A stretch of DNA of 64,000 nt from Plumapathes pennacea (lineage: Eukaryota; Cnidaria; Anthozoa; Antipatharia; Myriopathidae), in contig OZ038467.1 of NCBI GenBank assembly GCA_964036295.1, positions 18,635,670 to 18,699,669 of the forward strand, written 5' to 3'. The position numbers were made by a program, and so were the translations under genes. Under the pieces are notes generated by a model. The model saw only the letters and a program-made list of their open reading frames with translations, ran no database searches and was not told the DNA's origin. Every line of letters begins with the position of its first letter. Position 1 is the stretch's first letter. Positions 21,505 to 33,210 of this stretch are shown here, piece by piece.

Positions 21505-21720
21505 AAGTGAGATATATCTGTCAAACAAGAGCCTGTATTATAAGACAAGCTTAGACAGTTCGAGACGTCAGTTATTTCGTCCCAGTGTCAACATTCAACA
21601 GATGCAACGGCTGGCACAGGTTTTGAAAGCTTGTATGTGTTCAGTATATTTATGTTCTTTCTCCGGCGCTTATTCTTGCACTGTTTGGCGTTTTATTCTA
21701 AAGTAGTGTGAGATCAAGTA

Positions 21721-21790
21721 ACTTGTGCGCCACCCCAGACGTTTTGGTGGCGTTAAAGTTACCACATGGTAACTTATACGCCACCCACTT
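21721..21790. repeat. Alternating hairpin block GTAACTT/CGCCACC, unit 4
   Basis: Three alternating copies of a short motif pair: GTAACTT-CGCCACC, then its reverse complement GGTGGCG-AAAGTTAC, then GGTAACTT-CGCCACC, so either neighbouring pair can form a stem-loop. A T-rich run follows. Only units 4 and 8 (57175-57245) have it, replacing about 0.5 kb of usual unit DNA including the TTATCC cluster. Confidence 0.75.
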
Positions 21791-22074
21791 TTTTTTTCTC
21801 TTTTTTTTTTTTTGTTTTCATTAAAGAGATGAAAGTGTCTGAAGGTGCAGTAAACACTGCATAAAAGTATGACTATCTAATTGCAGTGTACACAAGAAAT
21901 TTAAAACTTTATCAATGCCACCAATCTGTCAAATTGCATGAAAACTAGCTAAGCAGGCTGACTATGTTTCCTGGACATGCAATTTTATATGGGAGGTTTT
22001 ATTGTGACATAATTCCGTTCTTCCGAATCGGCTGGCTGTCAGAATGTTCAAGTCGCCTGTGTATTTGCACTTAA

Positions 22075-22270
22075 GCCTTTTACTACCAAGAGTGATCAAC
22101 TTCAATTTTCTCCTTCAGTTTCTCACTAGAAATATAAATTACAGTAAGAACTTGGCTTTTGATAGCTTGCTTAGATAGTAGCTGATTGAACTATGAATTC
22201 TCATTACACCACTTGTATTTTCTTCTTAAAAGTTGGGAGAATCTGAATTTTGAGCTTGAGAGTGATAGGG
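22075..22270. mobile_element. TTAA-type MITE, unit 4 copy
   Basis: Flanked by TTAA (22071-22074) and CTAA (22271-22274), with ends GCCTTTTACTACCAAG and CTTGAGAGTGATAGGG. Same locus as in units 3, 5, 6 and 8. Confidence 0.65.
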
Positions 22271-23210
22271 CTAAATGATGGGTGGTTGATGGTTAAAAGT
22301 TGTATCAAAAATGAAAATTTTTGTGGTAAAATTAAGAATGTGGAAAACGAATAGCAGTTTTGGATGTGGGCACAGAGATATGATTACACAAGGAAGAGAA
22401 GACACAATTTCACAGATCTCGAAACTCAGAGCAGCACAAAAAGCCTTTAATGGCTGTAAGCGGTGAGAAGGTGAGACTCAGTTACCAGAAAAATATAGCA
22501 TACAAAGCAAATTAAATCTTTACCACCACTGTAAATTAAGTAAGTTTGACGGCCAGCAGAAGTGTACATGCTGTACTTAACGTCAGGAAAAGATTCCATA
22601 AAAACTCCCAAAAGCATTGACAAGTCTGACAGGTATCATTTGGGGAAAATAGAAGGATATGAAAAGGCACAGTGCAAGTCACAAATTAAATCAGTTTGAA
22701 GCCCAGAGGAAATGTACCTGCTATTTTATGACGTCCAAAAAAAGCCTCCCACAGCTCTACGTGTAAGAATGTGTTATCCGATATTGAAGCTAACATACAA
22801 GTATCTCATAACATGGACAGTGGCTATTTGCAAGTGTAGTGCTGTACACGTACCCTTGAAACTTATGAAGTTGATACACTAATATGCAGTGGAGCTAGAT
22901 GACCCCTCCCCTAGATTTTTGAAATGGTATATAAAATGGATAGACAAATATGCAGTCAAGCTTCTCTTAGTTTGATGTAACTTTTGTTGTAGTGGTAATA
23001 TGTGGTGACTTGAAAGTGCATTTGTCGTTCTACTAAAAATACCGCCATGTCCGTGTATATCAACATAAACTTAAATTTAGATTTAGGTGGAGGGGTGGTC
23101 TAACCCCACTTTGTATGCACGCATCCATTTGAAGATAGAATAAGGAGGGGAGAGAGTATCTTCATGTCCATCATATCCACCACTTTTGCAAAGAAGAGAG
23201 TGGATTAACC

Positions 23211-24383
23211 ATGAACCAACTTGTACACCCAGGAGAAAAAACCCAGAAGAGAGATCATTGTGGTAGAAGGTTAGCACAGAAGGTGAACCTGGCCCCGTAC
23301 CAACTTTTATATACTGTACTGGAGAAAATCTTCACAAGTGTGATAAATGTGGTAAAGCTTTTGCATATAAGAGGAACATGGCCAAACATCAACTTGTATG
23401 TACAAGAGAGAAGCTCCACAAGTGTGATAAATGCAGTAAAGCTTTTAGATGGAAAAGTATCCTGGCCAGGCACCAACTTTCACATACAGGAGAAAAACCC
23501 CACAAGTGTGACAAATGTGGTAAAGCTTTTACACAGAAGAGTGACCTGGCCAGGCACCAACTTTTACATACAGGAGAGAAGCCCCACAAGTGTGACAAAT
23601 GCGGTAAAGCTTTTACAAACAAGAGTAACCTGGCCAGGCACCAACTTGTGCATACAGGAGAAAAACCCCACAAGTGTGATAAATGTGGTAAAGCTTTTAC
23701 AGACAAGAGTAACCTGGCCATGCACCAACTTTTACATACGGGAGAAAAACCCCACAAGTGTGACAAATGTGGTAAAGCTTTTACACAGAAGAGTAGCCTG
23801 GCCACGCACCAACTTGTACATACAGGAGAAAAACCCCACAAGTGTGATAAATGTGGTAAAGCTTTTACAGACAAGAGAAACCTGGCCATGCACCAACTTG
23901 TGCATTATACAGGAGAAAAACCCCACAAGTGTGACAAATGTGGTAAACAGAAGAGTAGCCTGGCCACGCACCAACTTTTACATACAAGAGAAAAACCCCA
24001 CAAGTGTAATAAATGTGGTAAAGCTTTTGCGCATAAGAGTAACCTGGCCAAACATCAACTTGTACATACAGCTGAGAAGCCCCATAAGTGTGACAAATGT
24101 GGTAAAGCTTTTACACAGAAAGGTAGCTTGGCCAGGCACCAACTTGTACATACAGAGGAAAAACCTCACAAGTGTGACAAATGTGCTAAAGCTTTTACAC
24201 ACAAAGGTAGCTTGGCCAGGCACCAACTTGTACATACAGGGGAAAAGCCTCACAAGTGTGACAAATGTGCTAAAACTTTTACACACAAAAGTAGCCTGGC
24301 CATACATCAGCCTGTACATACAGGAGAGAAGCCTCACAAGTGTGATAAATGTGATAAAGCTTTTACACAGAAATATAGTGTAA
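23211..24383 (+). other. 390-codon overlapping frame from the conserved upstream ATG, unit 4
   Basis: The ATG at 23211 (AACCATGAAC, the same ATG that starts gene 1) reads a decayed finger and, because of the 5-bp insertion, enters the +1 frame of the finger array. That frame stays open for 390 codons, giving a 28-residue repeat ([20 protein letters not shown] type). The openness follows from an 84-bp repeat that is a multiple of three and lacks stops in this frame, so it need not be selected. It overlaps nearly the whole finger frame and would compete with it if the ATG is used. Confidence 0.35.
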
Positions 24384-24622
24384 TCCAGCACCAATGTGTA
24401 GACACACCTAACAAGAAACTTCAACACAATGAAGAAAAGTGCTACACGTGTGAAATATGCAGTGAAACCTTCACTGTTAAAGACAAACTGTCACAACACT
24501 TTTTGAAGCACAGAGATGAAGACCTTTACAGGTTTTTTAAGTATGCTTATGAGTGTGATGTGTGTTGTGAATATTTTGCCCTTCAGGAAGACATGCAGGA
24601 GCATGTTCAAAGTCATAACTAA
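23378..24622 (+). CDS. C2H2 zinc-finger protein 4
   Basis: 414 residues: twelve fingers between C16 and residue 342, then the C-terminal pair at C358-H378 and C393-H413, ending SHN. Finger 7 lacks three residues (CDKCGKQKSSLATH), so its Cys-His spacing is wrong. The linker before it has an extra residue (HYTGEKP). Finger 12 ends in Asp instead of His (HQCVD), as in gene 8. Helices include WKSILAR, QKSDLAR, NKSNLAR, DKSNLAM, DKRNLAM and HKGSLAR. The C-terminal third (CAKAFTHKG, CAKTFTHKS, HQPVH) matches genes 6 and 8, placing these three in one subgroup. Presumed DNA-binding nuclear protein. Confidence 0.8.
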   Translation: MAKHQLVCTREKLHKCDKCSKAFRWKSILARHQLSHTGEKPHKCDKCGKAFTQKSDLARHQLLHTGEKPHKCDKCGKAFTNKSNLARHQLVHTGEKPHKCDKCGKAFTDKSNLAMHQLLHTGEKPHKCDKCGKAFTQKSSLATHQLVHTGEKPHKCDKCGKAFTDKRNLAMHQLVHYTGEKPHKCDKCGKQKSSLATHQLLHTREKPHKCNKCGKAFAHKSNLAKHQLVHTAEKPHKCDKCGKAFTQKGSLARHQLVHTEEKPHKCDKCAKAFTHKGSLARHQLVHTGEKPHKCDKCAKTFTHKSSLAIHQPVHTGEKPHKCDKCDKAFTQKYSVIQHQCVDTPNKKLQHNEEKCYTCEICSETFTVKDKLSQHFLKHRDEDLYRFFKYAYECDVCCEYFALQEDMQEHVQSHN

Positions 24623-24802
24623 AACATAGCAGCGAAAACAGTAAAATGGTAAAACAATTTTTCGGGTTTACTTGTCCATAGCATAAGGCGAGTTTCATAA
24701 AACTTTGAGGCTAGTTAAGGGCATCACTCTCCCACATGAATCTTGAATCAGAGATATTTACTCGATAGTAATAATGCCTTTTTGTGTTTGGGGTGTTCTC
24801 AA

Positions 24803-24808
24803 TAAAAA
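24803..24808 (+). terminator. Candidate poly(A) signal, zinc-finger gene 4
   Basis: AATAAA in TCTCAATAAAAATGTAGC, 181 bp after the stop codon, at the position conserved with genes 3, 5 and 8. Confidence 0.5.
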
Positions 24809-25950
24809 TGTAGCAGTTCTGAATATAAAGATGCCGGAGCACTGACTCATCTTGTGCTAATGTCCCCGTAGCCTCAGTTTGGTGAAGCTTGCCCATGCCA
24901 TCCGCAAGATCAGTCATTCATGAATTTGATGTATGGGCCATATGTTGAAAACATGATTATACAAAATGTAATACTTTTTTGACCTGTTACATGTATGGCA
25001 TTTCTCATGGAAACCTCATCAGTCTTTGTTGAATTAGTGACTGGTGACTGGCAAATTGATGTTTGTATGCTATTGATTAGAAAGTTTGTAATTTCTTTAT
25101 ACATTTTGATATTTCTGAATCTCAGAAAGCCTAAGGTTATGATGGTAATATGATCACATGTTGAATAATTTGTGGGTCATGCAACATCAGCTATAAAAGG
25201 CCTGTTGTAAACAAGCAATAATGATTATCTGTGATTTTTAAAGGGCTTGTTTATCCGATTACCCTTCATGCGTCGAAATCCGTGAAGGGGTCTATCATGC
25301 AAAACACTGGAACCCTAAAAACACTGGAATGCCGCACTGATTTTTCCCCCTTACCCTGGGAGGCCTATGTAAAATTTGGACTTGGAACTTAGAGTTACTT
25401 GGAGGTTGCGATTTTGTAGAAGGGGCTGATTAAAAGATGAGATGAATGCAGAATGTACTGTATTTCTAGTCGGCAAAATACTGTGTAAAGTTAGATGTGG
25501 GAAATGTAAAGATATCACAAAATGTAAATATATCACAAAGCATCAAATGCGCGTCATTTGTCTTGTTTATATGCAATAAATTCTGGTGCTCGAAGTTGAC
25601 AGGTGAAAATATGAGGGGAGGGAAGGGGAGGGAGGTTATTTCAAAAATTGACCACGATAAGAGGGAAGCCTATGGAAGAAAGGGGTTTATTAGAAACTGG
25701 GGAGGGAGGGAGAGTTTACTAGAGCATTTACGGTATAAATTTTCTGTGTCGACGGTTGAGATACGAAGCATTTTTTGGGTGCAATTTGGTGGGAATAAAA
25801 ATTTTGGCAGGTTCTGCAGTTCGCAGTGTAGAATGCTGACGAACTTGTTTTAACCAATCAGAAGGCATAGCAAACCAAAGGTCCAAAACAATCACACGAT
25901 TTATATTACTCGACACATCCTCCTCTCCCCACCGGGACGAATAACCCATC

Positions 25951-26104
25951 GTAAGGCACTGGGACGAGTTTTATCAGTCCCCGTATGTTCGCGCCCAGGC
26001 CTGGTCAACAAGCTCGCGTTCGTGTGCACGTGCATCAGTGTTTTGGAAGTTGGGTACATATTCTCCGATAACTGTGACAGAAACGACGATTTATAAAGGT
26101 ATGT
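25951..26104 (+). promoter_or_regulatory. Unit 5 conserved 5' segment with splice donor
   Basis: Putative first exon ending TTATAAAG|GTATGTAAG (GT at 26099-26100). An AACCAATCAGAAGGC box lies at about 25852-25866. Near-identical to unit 3. Confidence 0.45.
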
Positions 26105-27068
26105 AAGTGAGATTTCTCTGTCAAACAAGGACTCGCATTATAAAACAGGCTTAGACAGTTCGAGACATCAATTACTTCGCTCCAATGTCAACATGCAAGA
26201 GATGCAACGGCTGGCACAGGTTTTTCAAAGCTTGTATGTGTTCAGTATAGTTATGTTCTTTCTCCGCCGCTTATTTTTGTACTGTTTGGTGTTTTATTCT
26301 AGAGTAGTGTGTGTTTTTTTCCGTTCCTCATGTACCGACCAGAGAAGATTGTATATGAAACTTCCCTATCCAGCGAATGAAGTTTATCCGTTGCACAAGT
26401 TCGGTTGTTTGAATCTTGGATAGCTCTAATCCAGTCGTTATCCAGCGGATACATTTATCCGTGCTGAGAAGGTGGTATAACTTTTAATCCTCCGAATAAA
26501 AATGTGGATAAAGAAGCATTCGAATTTAATTACATTTCCTTTCTGGACGGCATGTGACGTGTTTTAAATGGGAGCTTTTATCGTGACGTATTTCCGTTCG
26601 CTCGCATCACCTGGGCATCAAAAGTTGTGAAGAGTTTGCTTATAACTGGAAGTTCAAAAATTGTTCCAGAAACTCTATTATTTTTTGGAAAAATTTGGAA
26701 TAAAAGGGATAAAAATGCAAATCAAATTTCCAAGCAGATCTCTAAACTTGCACATTTCAAAAGAAACCTAGCATGGCCAAGCACCCTGAGAGGGTGAGAA
26801 TTGTCGAAAAAATATAGGTTTCTTCTGGAGATGAAAGTGTCTGAAGATGCAGTAAACACTGCATAGAAGTATGGCTATCTAATTGCAGTGTACACAAGAA
26901 ATTTAAAACTATCAATGCCACCAATCTGTCAAATTGCATGAAAATTACCTAAGCAGGCTGACTATGTTCCATGGACATGCAATTTTATATGGGAGGTTTT
27001 ATGGTGACAGAATTCTGTTTGTTCGAATTGCCTCGCCATCAAAACGTCGCTTGTGTATGTGCACTTAA

Positions 27069-27258
27069 ACCTTTTACTACCAAGAGTGATCAACTTCAAT
27101 TTTCTCCTTCAGTTTCTCACTAAAAATATAAATTACAGTAAGAACTTGACTTTTGATAGCTTGCTCAGATAGTAGCTGATTGAACTATGAATTCTCATTA
27201 CACCACTCATATTTAAAAGGTTGGGAGAATCTGAATTTTGAGCTTGGGAGTGAAAGGG
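27069..27258. mobile_element. TTAA-type MITE, unit 5 copy
   Basis: Flanked by TTAA at 27065-27068 and 27259-27262, with ends ACCTTTTACTACCAAG and CTTGGGAGTGAAAGGG. Confidence 0.7.
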
Positions 27259-28309
27259 TTAAATGATGGGTGGTTGATAGTTAAAAGTTGTATCAAAAAC
27301 AAAACTTTTTGTGGTAAAATTGAGAATGGGGAAAACGAATAGCATTTCTGGATGCGGGCACAGAGATATGGATACACAAGGGAGAGAAGACACAATTTTA
27401 CAGATCTCGAAACTCGGAGCAGTACAAAAAAGCCTTTAATGGTCATAAACAGTGAGAAGGTGAGACTCAATTACCAGAAAAATATAGGTTCCCAGACATG
27501 AAGGTGCTCGAGGATGCAGTAATCACTGCACAGAAGTAAAACTATCCAATTGTCATTGATGGTTTTTGAAAACAAGTCACCCCACAGCATACAAAGCAAA
27601 TTAAATCTTTACTGCCACTGTAAATTAAGTACGTTTGACGGCCAGCAAAAGTGTACATGCCGTTCCTTAATGTCAGGAAAAGATTCCATAAAACCTTCCA
27701 TAAACATTGACAGGTCATGACAGGTATTGTTTGGGGAAAATAGAAGGAAATGAAAAGGTACTGTGCAAGTCACAAATTAAATCAGTTCAAAGCCCATAGC
27801 AAATGTACCTGCCATTTTATGACGTCCAAAAAAAGGCTCCCATAGCTCAACATGACAGAATGTTTTATCCGATATTCAAGTGAACATACAAGTATCTCAT
27901 AACATGGCCATTTTGCAAGTGTAGTGCTGTACACATACCCTTGAAACTTATGAAGTTGATACACTAATATGCAGTGGAGCTAGACGACCCCTCCCCTAGC
28001 TTTTTGAAACGGTATATAAAATGGATAGACAAATATGCAGTCAAGCTAGACCACTCTACCCCTTAGTTTGATGTAGCTTTTGTTATAGCCTGTGGTAATA
28101 TGTGGTGACTTGAAAGTGCATTTGTCATTTTACCAGAAATACTGCCATATCCAATAATGTATATCAACTTTAATATAAACTTGATTTTAAATTTAGGTGG
28201 AGGGGTGGTCTAACCCCACTTTGTATCCACGCACCATTTGAAGATAGGAGAAGGAGGGGGGAGGGTCCATCATATCCACCACTTTTGCAAAGAAGAGAGT
28301 GGACTGACC

Positions 28310-28561
28310 ATGAACCAATTTTGTACACACAGGAGAAAAACCCACAAGAGTGATAGATGCGGTAAAACTTTTCCACAGAAGGTGAACCTGGCCGTGTACC
28401 AACTTGTACATACTGTACTGGAGAAAATCTCGACAACTGTGATAAATGCGGTAAAGCTTTTGCATATAAGAAGAACATGGCCAAACAACTTGTACGTACA
28501 AGAGAGAAGCCCCAGAAGTGTGCTAAATGTGGTAAAGCTTTTACATGGAAGTCTGACTTAA
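28310..28561 (+). other. Out-of-frame upstream ORF of zinc-finger gene 5
   Basis: Equivalent to the upstream ORF of gene 3: ATG in GACCATGAACC, a decayed finger, then out of frame past the 5-bp insertion to a stop at 28561. It overlaps the first 85 bp of the finger frame. Confidence 0.45.
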
Positions 28562-29892
28562 CTCACCACAAACTTCGACACACGGGAGAGAAACCCCACA
28601 AGTGTGACAAATGTGGTAAAGTTTTTACACGGAAGGGTCACCTGACCAGGCACCAACTTTTACACACAGGTGAGAAGCCCCACAAGTGTGATAAATGTGG
28701 TAAAGCTTTTACACAGAAGGGTAGCCTGGCCACGCACCAACTTGTACACACAGGAGAGAAGCCCCACAAGTGTGATAAATGTGGTAAAGCCTTTGCACAC
28801 AAGGGTTACCTGGCCACGCACCAACTTCTACATACAGGAGAGAAACCCCACAAGTGTGGTAAATGTGGTAAAGCTTTTACATGCAAGGGTGACCTGGCCA
28901 AACATCAAGTTGTACATACAAAAGAGAAGCCCCACAAGTGCGATAAATGTGGTAAAGCTTTTACACAGAAGGGTAGCCTGGCCAAACACCAACTTGTACA
29001 TACAAGAGAGAAGCCCCACAAGTGTGATAAATGTGGTAAAGCTTTTACACAGAAGAGTAACCTGACCACGCACCAACTTGTACATACAGGAGAGAAGTCC
29101 CACAAGTGTGATAAATGTGGTAAAGCCTTTACACACAAGGGTAACCTGACCATGCACCAACTTTTACATACAGGAGAGAAGCCCCACAAGTGTGATAAAT
29201 GTGGTAAAGCTTTTACACAGAAGGGTAGCCTGGCCAAACACCAACTTGTACATACAAGAGAGAAGCCCCACAAGTGTGATAAATGTGGTAAAGCCTTTAC
29301 ACACAAGGGTTACCTGACCACCCACCAACTTGTACATACAGGAGAGAAGCCCCACAAGTGTGATAAATGTGGTAAAGCCTTTGCACACAAGGGTTACCTG
29401 ACCATACACCAACTTCTACATACAGGAAAGAAGCCCCACAAGTGTGATAAATGTGGTAAAGCCTTTGCACACAAGGGTTACCTGACCATACATCAACTTG
29501 TACATACAGGAAAAAAGCCCCACAAGTGTGATAAATGTGGTAAAGCTTTTACACAAAAGAGTAACCTGACCAGGCACCAACTTGTACATACAGCACAGAT
29601 GCTCCACAAGTGTGATAAATGTGGTAAAGCTTTTACAGGGAAAGATGGTTTAATCCAGCACCAATGTGTACACACACCTAACAAGAAACTTCAAAACAAT
29701 GAAGAAAAGTGCTACACATGTGAAATATGCAGTGAAACCTTCACTGTTAAAGACAAACTGTCACAACACTTTTTGAAGCACAGAGATGAAGACCTTTACA
29801 GGTTTTATAAGTATGCCTATGAGTGTGATGTGTGTTGTGAATATTTTGCCCTTCAGGAAGACATGCAGGAGCATGTTCAAAGTCATAACTAA
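28477..29892 (+). CDS. C2H2 zinc-finger protein 5
   Basis: 471 residues: fourteen intact fingers from C15 to H399, then the C-terminal pair at C415-H435 and C450-H470, ending SHN. It is the duplicate of gene 3, but from finger 9 on the order differs: 9 repeats finger 6 (QKGSLAK), 11 and 12 are near copies (HKGYLTI), and 13 (QKSNLTR followed by linker TAQMLHK) matches the end of gene 2 rather than gene 3. Within-array unequal exchange or conversion has thus occurred since the duplication. No lost ligands. Presumed DNA-binding nuclear protein of unknown target. Confidence 0.85.
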   Translation: MAKQLVRTREKPQKCAKCGKAFTWKSDLTHHKLRHTGEKPHKCDKCGKVFTRKGHLTRHQLLHTGEKPHKCDKCGKAFTQKGSLATHQLVHTGEKPHKCDKCGKAFAHKGYLATHQLLHTGEKPHKCGKCGKAFTCKGDLAKHQVVHTKEKPHKCDKCGKAFTQKGSLAKHQLVHTREKPHKCDKCGKAFTQKSNLTTHQLVHTGEKSHKCDKCGKAFTHKGNLTMHQLLHTGEKPHKCDKCGKAFTQKGSLAKHQLVHTREKPHKCDKCGKAFTHKGYLTTHQLVHTGEKPHKCDKCGKAFAHKGYLTIHQLLHTGKKPHKCDKCGKAFAHKGYLTIHQLVHTGKKPHKCDKCGKAFTQKSNLTRHQLVHTAQMLHKCDKCGKAFTGKDGLIQHQCVHTPNKKLQNNEEKCYTCEICSETFTVKDKLSQHFLKHRDEDLYRFYKYAYECDVCCEYFALQEDMQEHVQSHN

Positions 29893-30069
29893 GCATAGCA
29901 GCGAAAACAGTAAAATGGTAAAACAATTTTTCAGGTTTACTTGTCCATAGCAAAAGGCGAGTTTCATAAAACTTTGAGGCAAGTAGGGCATCACTCTCCC
30001 ACATGAATCTTGAATCAGAGACATTTACTCGATAGTAATAATGCCTTTGTTGTGTTTCGGGGTTTTCTC

Positions 30070-30075
30070 AATAAA
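30070..30075 (+). terminator. Candidate poly(A) signal, zinc-finger gene 5
   Basis: AATAAA in TCTCAATAAAAATGTAGG, 178 bp after the stop codon. A distal copy occurs near 30835 after CCTTG. Confidence 0.5.
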
Positions 30076-31798
30076 AATGTAGGAATTCTGAATATAAAAA
30101 GATGCCAGAGCACTGACTCATTTTGTGCTGATGTCCCCGTAGCTTCAGTTTCAGTTCCGCAAGATCAGTCATTTATGAATTTGATGTATGGGCCGTATGT
30201 TGAAAACATGATTATACAAAATGTAATACCATTTTGACCTGTTACATGTATGGCATTTCCCATGGAAATCTTATCAATCTTTGTTGATACAGTGACTGGC
30301 AAATTAATGTTTTTAAAAATGCTATTTACCAGAAAGTTTGTAATTTCTGTATACATTTTGATATTTCTGAATCTCACAAAGGCTGAGATTATGATGGTAA
30401 TATGATCATATGTTGAATAAATTTGTGGGTCATGCAACTTTAGCTATAAAAGGCTGTTGTAATTGGGTAATAATGATGATCTGTGATTTTGGTTTGAAAT
30501 AAAGGATGTAGAGTGTTAAATAGTCTCTGCACTTTACAGGTTTGGTTTTAGGATTAATATTTTCCACATAGTTGTGGAACTTGCTGAAGAGAACATTGTG
30601 TTTTTGACATTCCCAGTTACGTTATTGCATGTTTTGTTACTGTTATTTATGGTTGGTGTTTATGATGCATCTAGTTTTGCATCTGTTAATTCTGACTGTT
30701 GACATGACCTCTCGCTGCAGTCCTAAGAGAATTAATATGAAAAAGTGTGGATTAGATACATTGTAGCTAAGTTGCTAAAATATGGGGGTGGGGCCACATC
30801 AAGATTGTTGCATTGAACTGCGGCAGTTATCCTTGAATAAAAGGTTGTTGATATTTTTCTGAGAAATGTATTATTTTTGTACAAGGCTGAAAGGCCAACT
30901 ATTGTAACACTGTCGTTCATCGATTACCCATAATGCATCGAAATCCGTGAAGGGGTTTGCAATGTGGAATGCTGGAACCTCGCCAGCTTGGGATGATCTT
31001 GTTCTGGTTCAGGGATTTGGCAGCGAAGAATTCTAAAGAAATGATTGCCGCAGTGTTTTGGAGATAATTTTGAAGGGTCCCATTTCAAGCACCACACTAC
31101 TTTAGTTTTAGTTTCTATCCACCTTGAAAATGGAGGGTTTTTAAAAACTGAGGCTTTCGAATACGCGGTTCGGCAAAAGTGGAGGGCTACGGAAACAAAT
31201 GTGTATTCAGTTTAAAACCTGTTTTATTGTGTTTTTGAAAAGCGAGACAAACTGCCAATTAAACAGAGCTGAGCTTACAGTAACATCATTGCCTTGATTT
31301 AGGTTAGGGTTCCCCTTTACCCTCTGGTAGGCTTATATAAAATTTGGACTAAATCAAGATGCACTGTATTCTTGGTTGACAAAAGATGACTGAGATTTCA
31401 GGGTACGTGGTCAACAAAAGAGTGCAAGGTTAGATGCGGGAAATGTAAAATTCAAAAATATATTACCAATTATCCAATGCACGTCATTTGTTTTGTTTAC
31501 ATGCAATAAATTCTGCTGCTCAAAGTCGACTGGTTGAAAATATAAGAGGGACTAGAGGGGACTTGTCCCTGAGCGTGTGCGATGGTAATAATCAGGACGG
31601 TAATGCAGTAGTATCGCCTTATTTGGAGACTCCACGCGGGTCGCCATCTCGAAATTTAATGTTCGCCAGTCAGTCAGTCAGCCATCGTACTACCTCGAGG
31701 CCAGGTGTCTAAGCAATGACGTAATAATTATCGATTAGCGTCTCCGCCAGTAGTTATACTGACACTCGGAAGGAAAAAAGTTTTGAACGAAGCAACAA

Positions 31799-32213
31799 TG
31801 TACGTAACTGCGTTCACGAAAATGAATTTGAAAACTAGAAAACTTGAAACAGAACAGTCTGGCGAAGCACGTCTTCAAAAGAGAAGGGAACAGACACGGG
31901 CAAGGCGGAATTGTAAAACGATCAAACAGCACCAGACACGTTTAGACGACAATCATGTTATGACCGACATCATCGTAAACAGAAGCGTGCCGAAGAAACG
32001 ACTCCGCAAAAAGAACTGCGCTTGAAATCAAATTGTGAGCTTCAGAAGCAAAAGCGGGCTGAAGAAAATACTTCGCAAAGAGAACACCGCTTGAAAGCCA
32101 ATCGGGAGCTGCAGGAGCAAAAGCAAACCGAAGAAAAACACTCCGCAAAGAGATCAGCGCTTGAAGGCGAATCGGGAGCTTCAGGAGCAACGGGCCAAGA
32201 AAATACTCTGTAA
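31799..32213 (+). pseudogene. Coiled-coil repeat ORF relic in family Z, copy 2
   Basis: An ATG-led stretch (MYVTAFTKMNLKTRKLETEQ) passes through KRREQTRARRNC, shifts frame near 31940-32020, and continues as repeats ELQKQKRAEENTSQREHRLK and RELQEQKQTEEKHSAKR. The heptad-like Arg/Gln/Glu pattern predicts helix. Broken by stops; function unknown. Confidence 0.55.
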
Positions 32214-32640
32214 AGAGAACAGCGCTTGAAAGCAAGCAGGAGATTTCTTTGAGGCATCTGAGCACAACAAAGTACGATCGTGACGCCGTTTTGTGTTAAA
32301 CTCAGATACTTATTCAGAAAGGACAAGCAACAAAAGTCAGTCAGTGGAAATTGAACAATCACCGTGACAAATATATTCTATCCCATATCTTGTGACTCGA
32401 TCACTTTAAGAATCCAGTGCATGCAGTCCAGAGTAAAAAAAAAAAAAAAAAAAAACGCATAGGAAGCCTATTCAATTGTACTGCTTATGAATTCGAAATT
32501 GGAAATCAGTGTTTCTTTCTTACCGTTTTACGGCGGCCGACCAACTCAGTTCACAATTCAAGTATTAAATGTTTGAGAATGTGTCAGGCAGACTGCATGA
32601 ATTAATTCGGCGTGCCGACCGTGAGAAAGACGTACGGCAT

Positions 32641-33210
32641 TTAACAAATTGACGTCAGTTTTTTATGTGTCTGTCCTCTTATTGATGATGAAACGCGTCA
32701 TAACATTGTCAAAAAGTTGTGGATCCACGAGGCGCTTCGCAATTTGTTTTTTACAATAACAAAACGCAAGCGACGACGCGGGGAAAACACGCAAGAAAAC
32801 TGGATTTTGTTCGATTTGACTGAAATGTTGTCAACAACTTTTCCCGCTTTCTAATTGGTCGAGGTTGAAATTCAAGACATTTCATTGGCCAAAAGATGAC
32901 AGCTTGACGTGGGCATTTCGATCGTGCAAAATAAAATTTTGTCAAAGAAGTTGAAAAAAAGACGCTTTTCTGCTGCGGTTTTCTCGACAATTTCAAGACA
33001 AAGCTCAAGGAAATTCGCCTCTGAACACTTCTGGTTCTCTACTTCAAATGCCGAATGTCGCTTTTGCAAGAACCGAGGTAAATTTGAAGCTGAATTCACC
33101 TTCTTCGTCCAAATCACTGTCGTCAGCACTCGATTTTATGTGTCTGTCCTCTTATTGATAATGAAAATTAGCCAATCACAAAGCGAGAAACTGACGTGTT
33201 ATTGTAAAAT
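32641..33210. mobile_element. 570-bp MITE-like insertion in family Z, unit 6 only
   Basis: The duplicate at 19830 reads CGGCATTACGCAATCG without it. The ends share an inverted ACGTCAGTTT core (left near 32651, right near 33190). A direct repeat TATGTGTCTGTCCTCTTATT lies just inside each end (about 32665 and 33138). The left end contains TGACGTCA. No coding capacity is convincing. It postdates the 12.6/25.3 kb duplication or was lost from the other copy. Confidence 0.65.
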
